In this document: positions 1-8,787 of the stretch, piece after piece
Layout of the letters: each line of letters starts with the position of its first letter
How positions within the stretch are numbered: the stretch's first letter is position 1
Origin: Isoptericola peretonis
GTDB taxonomy: Bacteria; Actinomycetota; Actinomycetes; Actinomycetales; Cellulomonadaceae
Direction of reading: 5' to 3'
DNA: 64,000 nucleotides
Assembly (NCBI GenBank): GCA_023241745.1
Contig: JALQCY010000002.1
Span: forward strand, 744,001 to 808,000
Position numbers and translations under genes: made by a program
Notes under the pieces: generated by a model
What the model saw: the letters and a program-made list of their open reading frames with translations, nothing else
What the model was told of the DNA's origin: nothing
Databases searched by the model: none

Positions 1-557
1 ACGAGCGGTTCCTGCCGGACGGCGACCCCGACCGCAACGAGACCCAGGCGCGCCACGCCCTGGTGGACGCGCTCGTCGCCGGTTCCGGTCTGCCGGCGGA
101 GCACGTGCACGCCATGCCGGCTCTCGGTGCCGTCGTCGGCGACCAGACCGTCGAGACGCCGGAGCAGTCCGCCAGCGCCTACGCGGCGGAGCTCGCACGG
201 TTCGCGACCGAAGCCGCAGACGTCGCCGTGCCGGAGTTCGACGTCCTGCTGCTCGGCATGGGACCGGACGGCCACGTCGCGTCGCTGTTCCCGGGCCACG
301 AGGGCCTCGACGCCCGCGGTGCCACCGTCGGGGTGCACGGCTCGCCGAAGCCGCCGCCGGAGCGCGTGTCCCTGACCTTCGACGCCCTCCGGCGTGCCCG
401 CGAGGTCTGGGTCGTGGCCGCCGGCGCGGAGAAGGCGGCGCAGGCCGCCGCGGCCCTCGGCGGCGAGCCCGTGGTCGACGTCCCGGCGGCCGGCGCCCGC
501 GGCACCGAGCGCACGCTGTGGCTGCTGGACGCCGCCGCTGCCACGCCCGCGTCCTGA
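1..557 (+). CDS. pgl: 6-phosphogluconolactonase, 5' end cut off by the window
   Basis: Hydrolyses 6-phosphogluconolactone to 6-phosphogluconate in the oxidative pentose phosphate pathway, in the cytosol. The readable frame starts at base 3 and lacks the N-terminus. It opens with ERFLPDGDPDRN, the conserved DERxVPxxxxxSN-type substrate loop, and contains the family motif GMGPDGHVASLFPGH with its catalytic His, followed by the usual SPKPPPERVSLT strand. About 184 residues are visible, which fits a normal 240-260 residue enzyme. It ends 34 bases before the convergent phenylalanine hydroxylase gene. In actinobacteria this gene usually closes the tal-pgi-zwf-opcA-pgl cluster, which would lie left of the window. 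The family assignment is firm from the motifs. Confidence 0.93.
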   Translation, partial: ERFLPDGDPDRNETQARHALVDALVAGSGLPAEHVHAMPALGAVVGDQTVETPEQSASAYAAELARFATEAADVAVPEFDVLLLGMGPDGHVASLFPGHEGLDARGATVGVHGSPKPPPERVSLTFDALRRAREVWVVAAGAEKAAQAAAALGGEPVVDVPAAGARGTERTLWLLDAAAATPAS

Positions 558-576
558 CGGCCCGCATCGGACCGTC

Positions 577-590
577 GGACCGGCCGGTCC
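577..590. terminator. Short palindrome between convergent pgl and phhA
   Basis: GGACCGGCCGGTCC is a perfect 14-base palindrome lying in the 34-base gap between two converging genes. It could act as a weak bidirectional terminator. There is no T tract, as is common in high-GC actinobacteria. The assignment rests only on position and symmetry. Confidence 0.35.
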
Positions 591-591
591 T

Positions 592-1488
592 CTAGATGGC
601 GGACCGCTGCCGGTCCGCGAGCAGGCGGGCGGGCGTCTCGTCGTCGAACTCGGCGAAGAACTCCCCCACCCGCTCGGTGAGCTCGCTCATCCCGTCGCAC
701 GCGAAGAGCGTCGGCTGGTAGTGCGAGATGTCGTACTCGACGGTCCCCATGGAGTAGAAGTCCAGCGGCAGGATCGTGGCGCCCCGGAACTCCTCGATCT
801 CGCCGTAGGAGGAGAGCAGGCCCGCACCGTAGCAGCGCAGTTCCCCGTCCTCGTACATCACGCCGAACTCGATCGTGAACCAGAAGACGTCCGCGACGAA
901 CTGCAGTCCCTCGGCGGTCTCGCACCGCCGGGCGGCCTCGCCCGCACGCCGCTTGACCTCGGCGATCGCCGGGTTGGCCAGCAGGTTCCCGTGGCCGACC
1001 ACCTCGTGGATGATGTCAGGTTCCGGGGTGTAGAGCGGCTGCGAGCCGTGCCGCAGGTACTGCGTGGAGTGGAAGACGCCGTCGGCGAGCGAGCCGTAGA
1101 ACTGGTCCAGGGGCACCAGGCCCGCGGCCGGGTGCAGGCGGAAGCCGCTCAGCGGCTCCAGGCTCGCGCTGACCTCGTCGAGCTGCGGCACCCGGTCGGT
1201 GGGCAGGCCGAGGGCCTCCTTGCCCTCGAGGAACCCCCGGATCGCGAGGCGCTCGTGCTTCGGCGCGAGCTCGGCGCACACGGTGCGCCAGATCGCGTTC
1301 TCCGCGTCCGTGTACTCGACCCGGGGCACGGGGTCGCCCGGCTTCCAGCGCAGCGCGGGTCCGGCGATGACCTCCCGCCGGCGCCGGTACTCCGGGTCGT
1401 TCGCGCCGGGGTGGTCGTCCGTGAGGTGCACCGTGACGCCGTTCTCGTCCTCGGTGACGGGGGCGTAGAGCTGTCCTTCCTCGAACAT
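592..1488 (-). CDS. phhA: Phenylalanine 4-monooxygenase (aromatic amino acid hydroxylase)
   Basis: Non-haem iron, tetrahydrobiopterin-dependent enzyme expected to convert phenylalanine to tyrosine. The 298-residue protein carries PDIIHEVVGHGNLLANP (residues 157-173), which supplies iron ligands His161 and His166. The third ligand is Glu207 in WFTIEFG. The pterin and substrate region PLSGFRLHP is also present. The length matches bacterial catalytic-domain-only enzymes, without the regulatory ACT domain of animal forms. The start ATG precedes MFEEGQLYAPV. It sits between pgl and rbpA, an unusual place among central-metabolism genes. No pterin-4a-carbinolamine dehydratase is visible in the window, so cofactor recycling must be encoded elsewhere. 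Phenylalanine rather than tyrosine or tryptophan as substrate is inferred from bacterial family members. Confidence 0.92.
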   Translation of the reverse strand: MFEEGQLYAPVTEDENGVTVHLTDDHPGANDPEYRRRREVIAGPALRWKPGDPVPRVEYTDAENAIWRTVCAELAPKHERLAIRGFLEGKEALGLPTDRVPQLDEVSASLEPLSGFRLHPAAGLVPLDQFYGSLADGVFHSTQYLRHGSQPLYTPEPDIIHEVVGHGNLLANPAIAEVKRRAGEAARRCETAEGLQFVADVFWFTIEFGVMYEDGELRCYGAGLLSSYGEIEEFRGATILPLDFYSMGTVEYDISHYQPTLFACDGMSELTERVGEFFAEFDDETPARLLADRQRSAI

Positions 1489-1562
1489 GCCGAAAGCCTA
1501 CGCCCGGGTCCCCCGTCTCGACAGATGGACACCCGGCGCGCCCGCGGCCCCGTCTCCGCGCG

Positions 1563-1928
1563 TCAGCTCGCCTGGCGCAAGCCCGTGCGGCGGGCCCGCA
1601 GCGTCGCGAGAGCCTCCTCGAGGAGGGCCGCTCCGTCCTCCTCCGACCGGCGCTCCTTCACGTACGCGAGGTGGGTCTTGTACGGCTCGTTCCGCACGGG
1701 CTCCGGCGGGTTCGCCGCGTCCAGGCCGGCGGGAAATCCGCAGCGCGGACAGTCCCAGAACTCCGGCGCCTCGACGTCCTCGTTCGCCGAGAAGCTCGGC
1801 GTCGTCTCGTGCCCGTTCGCGCACCAGTACGAGACCCGCACCCGGGGTGCCGCCTCGCCGCGCTCTGACTCGCCCAGAGGTCCCGCGCCCACGCGCGAAC
1901 CCCGGATCGCATGACCGGCAGTAGCCAC
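1563..1928 (-). CDS. rbpA: RNA polymerase-binding protein RbpA
   Basis: Actinobacteria-specific protein that binds RNA polymerase holoenzyme with the principal sigma factor and stabilises the open promoter complex. The 121-residue product has the disordered N-terminal arm, a central domain with YWCANGHETTPSFS and a CPRCG pair fitting the zinc-like core fold, a basic linker (VRNEPYKTHLAYVKERR) and a C-terminal helix that binds sigma. Its length is close to the 110-125 residues usual for the family. It lies downstream of secG on the same strand, separated by a strong hairpin, so it probably has its own promoter within the 70-base gap. No clear SigR-type promoter was recognised there. Confidence 0.95.
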   Translation of the reverse strand: MATAGHAIRGSRVGAGPLGESERGEAAPRVRVSYWCANGHETTPSFSANEDVEAPEFWDCPRCGFPAGLDAANPPEPVRNEPYKTHLAYVKERRSEEDGAALLEEALATLRARRTGLRQAS

Positions 1929-1954
1929 GTCCTGTCGTCCTCACCTTCGACTCA

Positions 1955-1970
1955 GTGGGCGTACGCCCAC
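1955..1970 (-). terminator. Perfect hairpin downstream of secG
   Basis: GTGGGCGTACGCCCAC is a perfect 16-base palindrome 30 bases past the secG stop and 27 bases before the rbpA start. It is a likely rho-independent style terminator of the secG transcript, lacking a U tract. It could also overlap the rbpA promoter. Confidence 0.5.
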
Positions 1971-1999
1971 GGACGATCGTCGTGAACCGTCGTACCGGG

Positions 2000-2242
2000 T
2001 CAGCTCACCTTCGTGATGAGACCCAGCAGCACGACCACGACGAACCAGACGAGCGCAAAGCTCACCGTGATCCGGTTGAGGTTGCGCTCGGCGACACCGG
2101 AGCTCCCGGCGGCGCTCGAGATCCCCCCGCCGAACATGTCGGACAGGCCACCACCCTTGCCCTTGTGCATCAGGATGAGCAGGATCAGGAAGGCGCTGGT
2201 GATGACCAGGAGAACCTGAAGGATGATCTGCAACGCGTCCAC
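2000..2242 (-). CDS. secG: Preprotein translocase subunit SecG
   Basis: Small membrane subunit of the SecYEG protein-conducting channel. The 80-residue protein has two transmembrane helices (about residues 5-25 and 58-77) flanking the conserved HKGKGGGLSDMFGGG loop and the following SSAAGSSGVAERNLNRIT segment. These are diagnostic of SecG. The GTG start giving VDALQIILQ was chosen because it is preceded by a GAGGA ribosome site and matches the family length. Longer upstream readings run through the hairpin-rich spacer. The gene lies after tpiA in the common actinobacterial order pgk-tpiA-secG but is separated from it by 182 bases with several hairpins, so independent transcription is plausible. 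Confidence 0.94.
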   Translation of the reverse strand: MDALQIILQVLLVITSAFLILLILMHKGKGGGLSDMFGGGISSAAGSSGVAERNLNRITVSFALVWFVVVVLLGLITKVS

Positions 2243-2328
2243 GGTGTCCTCGGTGTCCTCGTTCGTCGTCCGTCCCGCAGGACGGGTTCGGTGCCGGGAC
2301 GTCGTCCCGGCCGGGTCAAGAGTAAGTG

Positions 2329-2391
2329 ACGGACGCCTCCCGAGGCGAACACCGGTGTTTCCACCGCGTGACGATCCCGGGAGGCGTCCGT
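2329..2391 (-). terminator. Nested inverted repeat between tpiA and secG
   Basis: Outer arms ACGGACGCCTCCCG (2329-2342) and its exact complement (2378-2391) enclose a second palindrome AACACCGGTGTT (2348-2359). A further stem GGACGGG-CTCGA-CCCGTCC (2393-2411) lies nearer the tpiA stop. Together they probably end or attenuate the tpiA transcript before secG. The structure is read directly; the function is inferred. Confidence 0.6.
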
Positions 2392-2424
2392 GGGACGGGC
2401 TCGACCCGTCCTGTCGAGGTCGCG

Positions 2425-3216
2425 TCAGGCGACGTGCGACTGGTAGCGGGCGATCTTCGCGAACTCGACCGGGTCGAGGCTCGCACCGCCGACCAGGGCG
2501 CCGTCGACGTCCGGCTGGGCCATGATCTGCGCGACGTTGCCCGACTTCACCGAGCCGCCGTACAGCACGCGCACGCCACCGGCCAGGTCCGCGTCGTAGA
2601 GCTCGGCGAGGCGGCCGCGGATCGCGCCGCAGACCTCCTGCGCGTCCTCGGGGGTCGCGACCTCGCCGGTGCCGATGGCCCACACGGGCTCGTAGGCGAT
2701 GACGACGGTGGCGGCGTGCTCCGCCGGCACGTCGGCGAGCGCGGCGTCGACCTGCGCCAGCGTGTACGCGACCTGCTCGCCGGCCTTGCGGACCTCCAGG
2801 CCCTCGCCCACGCACAGGATCGGCACGAGCCCGTGCTCGAAGGCGGCGCGCACCTTGGCGTTCACCAGCGCGTCGTCCTCGGCGTGGTACTCGCGGCGCT
2901 CCGAGTGCCCGACGGCGACGTACGTGCAGCCCAGGCGGGCCAGCATGGGCCCGGAGATCTCGCCCGTGTACGCGCCGGACGCGTGCGTCGACAGGTCCTG
3001 GGCCCCGTAGCGCAGCTCGAGCTTGTCGGCGTCCACGAGGGTCTGGACCGAGCGCAGGTCCGTGAACGGGGCCAGGACGGCCACCTCCACCGCCTCGTAG
3101 TCGTGCTTCGCGTCCTTGAGCGTCCAGGCGAGCTTCTGCACCGTGGCGATCGCCTCGGTGTGGTCCAGGTTCATCTTCCAGTTGCCCGCCATCAGGGGCG
3201 TGCGGGTGGTGGCCAC
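2425..3216 (-). CDS. tpiA: Triosephosphate isomerase
   Basis: Interconverts dihydroxyacetone phosphate and glyceraldehyde 3-phosphate in glycolysis, in the cytosol. All catalytic signatures of the TIM barrel are present: Lys14 in GNWKMN, His104 in VAVGHSERR, Glu176 in [11 protein letters not shown], and the phosphate loop VLYGGSVK near the C-terminus. The 263-residue length is normal. It follows pgk by 41 bases on the same strand, so pgk and tpiA are probably cotranscribed, and it is followed by a set of hairpins before secG. The start at ATG before [15 protein letters not shown] places the signature at the usual distance from the N-terminus. Confidence 0.97.
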   Translation of the reverse strand: MATTRTPLMAGNWKMNLDHTEAIATVQKLAWTLKDAKHDYEAVEVAVLAPFTDLRSVQTLVDADKLELRYGAQDLSTHASGAYTGEISGPMLARLGCTYVAVGHSERREYHAEDDALVNAKVRAAFEHGLVPILCVGEGLEVRKAGEQVAYTLAQVDAALADVPAEHAATVVIAYEPVWAIGTGEVATPEDAQEVCGAIRGRLAELYDADLAGGVRVLYGGSVKSGNVAQIMAQPDVDGALVGGASLDPVEFAKIARYQSHVA

Positions 3217-3257
3217 GATGGGCTCCTCGTTCTCTCTCGTGCTTCGGATGGGGACGA

Positions 3258-4457
3258 TCAGTCGGCGAGGACTGCGAGCCCGGGGAGCTCCTTGCCCTCG
3301 AGCAGCTCCAGGCTCGCGCCGCCGCCCGTGGAGATGTGGCTGAAGGCGGCCTCGTCGAACCCGAGCGCGCGCACGGCCGCCGCGGAGTCACCGCCACCGA
3401 CGATGGAGAACGCGCCCGCGGCGGTCGCGTCCACGATGCCCTGGGCCACGGCACGCGTGCCGGCGGCGAAGGCGTCGAACTCGAACACCCCCATCGGTCC
3501 GTTCCACACGACGGTCTTCGCGTCGGCGAGCCTGCCGGCGAACAGCGCGCCGGAGTCCGGGCCGATGTCCAGGCCCATGGTGCCGTCCGGGATCTCGTCG
3601 GCGGGGACCGTGCGGTGCGGGGCGTCGGCGGCGAACGAGTCGGCGGCCACGACGTCGGTGGGCAGCACGATCTCCACGCCGGACTCGGCGGCGCGGGCGA
3701 GGTAGCCCTTCACGGTGTCCACCTGGTCGGCCTCGAGCAGCGACGAGCCCACGGAGTGGCCCTGCGCGGCGAGGAAGGTGAACACCATGCCGCCGCCGAT
3801 GAGCAGGCGGTCGGCCTTGCTGAGGAGGTTCTCGATGACGCCGAGCTTGTCGGAGACCTTCGAGCCGCCCAGCACGACGGCGTACGGCCGCTCGGGGTCC
3901 GTCGTGGCGCGCGAGAGCGACTCGACCTCGCGGAGCACGAGATCGCCGGCGGCGGCCGGGAGCACCTTCGCGACGTCGTACACCGAGGCCTGCTTGCGGT
4001 GCACCACGCCGAAGCCGTCGGAGACGAACACGTCGGCCAGCGCGGCGAGCTCGCCGGCCAGCTCCTCGCGCTCGGCGTCGACCTTCGACGTCTCGCGGGC
4101 GTCGAAGCGCACGTTCTCCAGCAGCGCGACCTGGCCGTCGCCGAGGCCGTCGACGGTCTCCCGTGCCGAGGGGCCGGTCACGTCGGCGGCCAGGGCCACG
4201 TCCTGACCGAGGAGCTCGCCCAGGCGGGCCGCGACCGGGGCCAGGGAGTAGTCGGGGTTCGGCTGGCCCTTGGGTCGGCCGAGGTGGGCCGTGACGACGA
4301 CGCGGGCGCCCGCGTCGACGAGGCGCCGCAGCGTGGGCAGAGCCGCCTTGATCCGGCCGTCGTCCGTGATGGTCGTGCCGTCGAGCGGCACGTTGAAGTC
4401 CGAGCGGACGAGGACGCGCTTGCCGCGCAGCTCGCCGAGGGCGTCGATGGTCTTCAT
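3258..4457 (-). CDS. pgk: Phosphoglycerate kinase
   Basis: Transfers phosphate from 1,3-bisphosphoglycerate to ADP in glycolysis. The 399-residue protein has the N-terminal substrate motif RSDFNVPL, the GGSKVSDK segment, the hinge and the C-terminal nucleotide motif [13 protein letters not shown]. The ATG before [13 protein letters not shown] was chosen over a longer reading starting at 4517. It is preceded by AAGGACAGG at a proper distance, and the extension would run back into the gap-pgk hairpin. It is the first gene of a likely pgk-tpiA unit; gap lies upstream but is separated by a strong hairpin. Confidence 0.97.
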   Translation of the reverse strand: MKTIDALGELRGKRVLVRSDFNVPLDGTTITDDGRIKAALPTLRRLVDAGARVVVTAHLGRPKGQPNPDYSLAPVAARLGELLGQDVALAADVTGPSARETVDGLGDGQVALLENVRFDARETSKVDAEREELAGELAALADVFVSDGFGVVHRKQASVYDVAKVLPAAAGDLVLREVESLSRATTDPERPYAVVLGGSKVSDKLGVIENLLSKADRLLIGGGMVFTFLAAQGHSVGSSLLEADQVDTVKGYLARAAESGVEIVLPTDVVAADSFAADAPHRTVPADEIPDGTMGLDIGPDSGALFAGRLADAKTVVWNGPMGVFEFDAFAAGTRAVAQGIVDATAAGAFSIVGGGDSAAAVRALGFDEAAFSHISTGGGASLELLEGKELPGLAVLAD

Positions 4458-4518
4458 GGGGCACACCTGTCCTTCCAGTCGCCGGCGGCCGTGCGGCCGG
4501 GCGCGGGGTCCGTACATG

Positions 4519-4566
4519 ACGACGTCCGCGTGCGCGGCCGGAGTTCGGCGCGCACGCGGACGTCGT
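4519..4566 (-). terminator. 18-bp perfect hairpin between gap and pgk
   Basis: Arms ACGACGTCCGCGTGCGCG (4519-4536) and CGCGCACGCGGACGTCGT (4549-4566) are exact complements with a 12-base loop. The structure lies 36 bases after the gap stop and about 60 bases before pgk. It is probably a terminator or partial read-through point that sets the gap to pgk ratio. Confidence 0.65.
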
Positions 4567-4601
4567 GACTCACGCTCGAGCGGTGTCGGGCGCCGGAGTC
4601 G

Positions 4602-5759
<1,158 letters not shown>

Positions 5760-5776
5760 TCACCTGACGTCATGAG

Positions 5777-5782
5777 CCTATA
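5777..5782 (-). promoter_or_regulatory. Candidate -10 element for gap
   Basis: TATAGG on the minus strand, in the only A/T-richer stretch of the whiA-gap spacer, fits a principal-sigma -10. No good -35 is visible 16-18 bases upstream (GGTCAG at best), so the call is tentative. It would give a leader of about 165 bases for gap. Confidence 0.35.
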
Positions 5783-5853
5783 CCCGAATCGGTGCGACCG
5801 CTGACCCTCGCGCCGCCGTGAGACGTGTGGTCCGACCATAGAGACGGGGCCGG

Positions 5854-6834
5854 TCAGAGGTCCAGGAGCTCCAGGCTCAGACCCGACTCCGTGTCCGGGA
5901 GCCCGAGCTCGAGCGCGCGCTTGTCGGCCGTCGACAGGAGCCGCCTGATGCGCCCCGCCACGGCGTCCTTGGACAGCGGCGGGTCCGCGAGCTGCCCCAG
6001 CTCCTCCAGGGAGGCCTGCTTGTGCGCGAGCCGCAGCTCCCCCGCCTGGCGCAGGTGCTCGGGCACCTCGTCGCCCAGGATCTCGAACGCGCGCTGCACC
6101 CGGGCGCCGGCGGCCACCGCCGCCCGGGCCGACCGCCGCAGGTTGGCGTCGTCGAAGTTCGCGAGCCGGTTCGCCGTCCCCCGGACCTCGCGGCGGGCGC
6201 GCCGCTCCTCCCAGACCTCGCGCGTCGTCGTCGCACCCATCCGGCGCAGGATCTCGCCGATGGCCTCGCCGTCGCGCACCACGACCCGGTCCACGCCCCG
6301 GACCTCGCGCGACTTCGCCTGCACGCCCAGGCGCCGCGCCGCGCCGACGAGCGCCAGCGCCGCCTCGGGGCCGGGGCACGTGACCTCCAGGGCCATGGAA
6401 CGGCCCGGCTCCGTGAGGGACCCGTGAGCCAGGAACGCCCCGCGCCACACGGCCTCCGCCTCGGCGACCCCCGCCGACACGACCTCCGGCGCGAGGCCTC
6501 GCACCGGCCTCCCGCGGGAGTCCAGCAGCCCGGTCTGCCGGGCGAGCGACTCGCCGTCGCGCACCACGCGCACCACGTACCGGTTGTTCTTCCGCAGGCC
6601 GCCGGCCTGCACCACGATGAGGTCGCTCGTGTGCCCGTACAGCTCGGTGATCGACTGCCGGAGCCGCGCGGCGGCCGCCTCGTCGTCCAGCTCGGCCTCG
6701 ATCACCACGCGGCCCGAGATGATGTGCAGCCCCCCGGAGAAGCGCAGCGTCGCCGACACCTCGGCCTTGCGGCACGACGTCCGCGTCACCTTGATCCGCG
6801 CGAGCTCGTTCTTCACGTCTGCCGTCAGCGCCAT
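5854..6834 (-). CDS. whiA: DNA-binding protein WhiA
   Basis: Regulator that in streptomycetes triggers sporulation septation with WhiB, and in other Gram-positives affects division. The 326-residue product starts [27 protein letters not shown], typical of WhiA. It has an N-terminal domain related to LAGLIDADG endonucleases without catalytic acidic residues (about 20-220) and a C-terminal helix-turn-helix (about 230-315, with [16 protein letters not shown] and [13 protein letters not shown]). The start was set at the ATG giving MALTADVK rather than the longer frame, as in all homologues. It ends the uvrC-rapZ-yvcK-whiA block, 52 bases after yvcK. Confidence 0.95.
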   Translation of the reverse strand: MALTADVKNELARIKVTRTSCRKAEVSATLRFSGGLHIISGRVVIEAELDDEAAAARLRQSITELYGHTSDLIVVQAGGLRKNNRYVVRVVRDGESLARQTGLLDSRGRPVRGLAPEVVSAGVAEAEAVWRGAFLAHGSLTEPGRSMALEVTCPGPEAALALVGAARRLGVQAKSREVRGVDRVVVRDGEAIGEILRRMGATTTREVWEERRARREVRGTANRLANFDDANLRRSARAAVAAGARVQRAFEILGDEVPEHLRQAGELRLAHKQASLEELGQLADPPLSKDAVAGRIRRLLSTADKRALELGLPDTESGLSLELLDL

Positions 6835-6886
6835 GGCGTCATCCTGCCACGGGCGGCAAGCACCCTCGGCGCCGGCGGGGCGCCCG

Positions 6887-7855
6887 TCAGACGTCGCCGT
6901 AGACGCCCTCGAACACGTCACGGTAGGCCGCCGCGAGACGCAGCGCGTCGTGGCGGGCGCTGCCGTCCCCCCGCCGTACCTGGCGCATGAGCAGGCGCGC
7001 GCCCATGGCCTCCGCCGCGGCGGCGAGCTCGTCCACGTCCTCCACCGCCGACGGGTCCGCCAGCACCGCGTCGACCCGCAGCCCCGGGGCGTGCCGGTGC
7101 AGCGCCTCCAGGTGGTCGGTCGCGGTGAGCCCCTGCGTCTCGCCGCGCTCGGCGGCGAGGTTCAGCGTCACGCACACCCGCGCGTCGGTCTCGTGCAGCG
7201 CCCGGGCGAGCTCGGGGACCAGCAGGTGCACCAGCACGGACGAGTACCAGGAGCCCGGCCCGAGCACGACCCAGTCGGCGGACCGCACCGCCTCGACGGC
7301 CTCGGGGCACGCCGGCGGGTCCGCCGGCACCAGCCGCAGCTGCTCGATGCGGCCGTCGGTCAGGGCCACCCGGCTCTGTCCGACGACGGTCTCGCGCACC
7401 GGGGCGGCGTCGCGTCGCACGTCCGCCTCCACGACCAACGGCACCGACGCCATGGGCAGCACCCGTCCGCGCGCACCGAGCAGCTTCCCCACCCAGTCGA
7501 GGCCCGTGACGGTGTCGCCCAGCAGCTCCCACAGCGCGACGATCATGAGGTTGCCGATCGCGTGCTTGTCCAGGCTGCCGCCGGAGACGAACCGGTGCTG
7601 CAGCAGGTCGCTCCAGGTGCGTCCCCAGTCCGAGTCGTCGCAGAGGGCCGCGAGCGCCATGCGCAGGTCGCCCGGCGGCAGCACGTCCAGCTCCTCGCGC
7701 AGGCGCCCCGACGACCCGCCGTCGTCGGCGACGGTCACCACGGCGGTGAGCCGGTCGGACATGAGCCGCAGCGCCGACAGGCTCGCGTACAGCCCGTGCC
7801 CCCCGCCCAGCGCGGTCACCGCGGGCGTGCCGGGGCTCGGGGCCGGCGCCGTCAC
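6887..7855 (-). CDS. yvcK: YvcK/CofD-like gluconeogenesis factor
   Basis: Putative UDP-sugar-binding regulator of the YvcK family, needed in Bacillus and mycobacteria for growth on gluconeogenic carbon and for cell-wall allocation. The 322-residue sequence has the family nucleotide loop [16 protein letters not shown] near residue 15, [39 protein letters not shown] and [21 protein letters not shown]. Translation starts at a GTG whose last bases form the rapZ stop (GTGA overlap), showing coupling. The position between rapZ and whiA is the conserved gene order of Gram-positives. Confidence 0.93.
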   Translation of the reverse strand: MTAPAPSPGTPAVTALGGGHGLYASLSALRLMSDRLTAVVTVADDGGSSGRLREELDVLPPGDLRMALAALCDDSDWGRTWSDLLQHRFVSGGSLDKHAIGNLMIVALWELLGDTVTGLDWVGKLLGARGRVLPMASVPLVVEADVRRDAAPVRETVVGQSRVALTDGRIEQLRLVPADPPACPEAVEAVRSADWVVLGPGSWYSSVLVHLLVPELARALHETDARVCVTLNLAAERGETQGLTATDHLEALHRHAPGLRVDAVLADPSAVEDVDELAAAAEAMGARLLMRQVRRGDGSARHDALRLAAAYRDVFEGVYGDV

Positions 7856-8787
7856 TCCTTCCCCAGGTCGCGCGCGGTGAGGGTGACGCGCTGACCGGCC
7901 GCGCGCAGCCGCTGGGCGATCTCCCCCGCGATCGCGACGGACCGGTGCTTGCCCCCGGTGCACCCCACGGCGATGGTCACGTACCGCTTCTCCTCCGCCA
8001 GGTAGCCGGCCAGGACCGGCTCGAGCGCCGCGACGTACCGGTCCACGAACTCCGACGCCCCGGGCCGGGCCAGCACGTACTCCCGCACCGGCGCGTCGCG
8101 ACCGGTGAGGTGCCGCAGCTCGGTGATCCAGTACGGGTTCGCGAGGAAGCGGACGTCGACGACGTGGTCCGCGTCCAGCGGGATGCCGTACTTGAAGCCG
8201 AACGCGAGCACATTCACCCGCAACGCGTCGGGGGCGCCGTCCGCGACTGCCGCGCGGACCTCGCGGGCCAGGTCGTGCACCGAGAGCTCCGAGGTGTCGA
8301 TGACGACGTCCGCGCGTTCCTCGATGGAGGCCAGCCGCCGGCGTTCGTCGGCGATCCCGTCGAGGATCCGCCCCTCGCCCTGCAAGGGGTGCGGCCGACG
8401 GACGCTCTCGTAGCGGCGCACCAGGGTCTCGTCCCGCGCGTCGAGGAAGAGGATCCGGTAGTTCACGCCGGCCTCGCGCAGGTGCAGCAGCACCCGGGTG
8501 AGCTCGGCGAAGTACTCCCTGCCGCGCACGTCGACCACGACGGCGAGCCGCTCGACCGACGAGCCCGCGCGGGTCATGAGGTCCACCAGCGGCACGATCA
8601 TCAGCGGGGGCAGGTTGTCGACCACGAACCAGTCGAGGTCCTCCAGCACGCCCGCCGCGCGCGACCTGCCGGCGCCCGACATCCCGGTGATGATCAGCAC
8701 CTCCGGCTCCGACTGCTCCGGCGCGGGCGTCGTGGCCTCGATCTCGGGGATGCCCTGCGGGACGGTGATGGGATCCGGCTCGCTCAT
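7852..8787 (-). CDS. rapZ: RNase adapter/nucleotide-binding protein RapZ family
   Basis: P-loop protein of the YvcJ/RapZ family. In E. coli RapZ binds small RNAs to control GlcN6P synthase, but actinobacterial function is not settled. The 311-residue protein has a 30-residue variable N-terminus, the P-loop GMSGAGRS (35-42), DNLPP, the Walker B-like VVDVRG, and the C-terminal domain signature [12 protein letters not shown]. The P-loop has Arg where Lys is standard. It overlaps uvrC upstream (ATGA) and yvcK downstream (GTGA), so the three genes are translationally coupled. Confidence 0.93.
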   Translation of the reverse strand: MSEPDPITVPQGIPEIEATTPAPEQSEPEVLIITGMSGAGRSRAAGVLEDLDWFVVDNLPPLMIVPLVDLMTRAGSSVERLAVVVDVRGREYFAELTRVLLHLREAGVNYRILFLDARDETLVRRYESVRRPHPLQGEGRILDGIADERRRLASIEERADVVIDTSELSVHDLAREVRAAVADGAPDALRVNVLAFGFKYGIPLDADHVVDVRFLANPYWITELRHLTGRDAPVREYVLARPGASEFVDRYVAALEPVLAGYLAEEKRYVTIAVGCTGGKHRSVAIAGEIAQRLRAAGQRVTLTARDLGKE

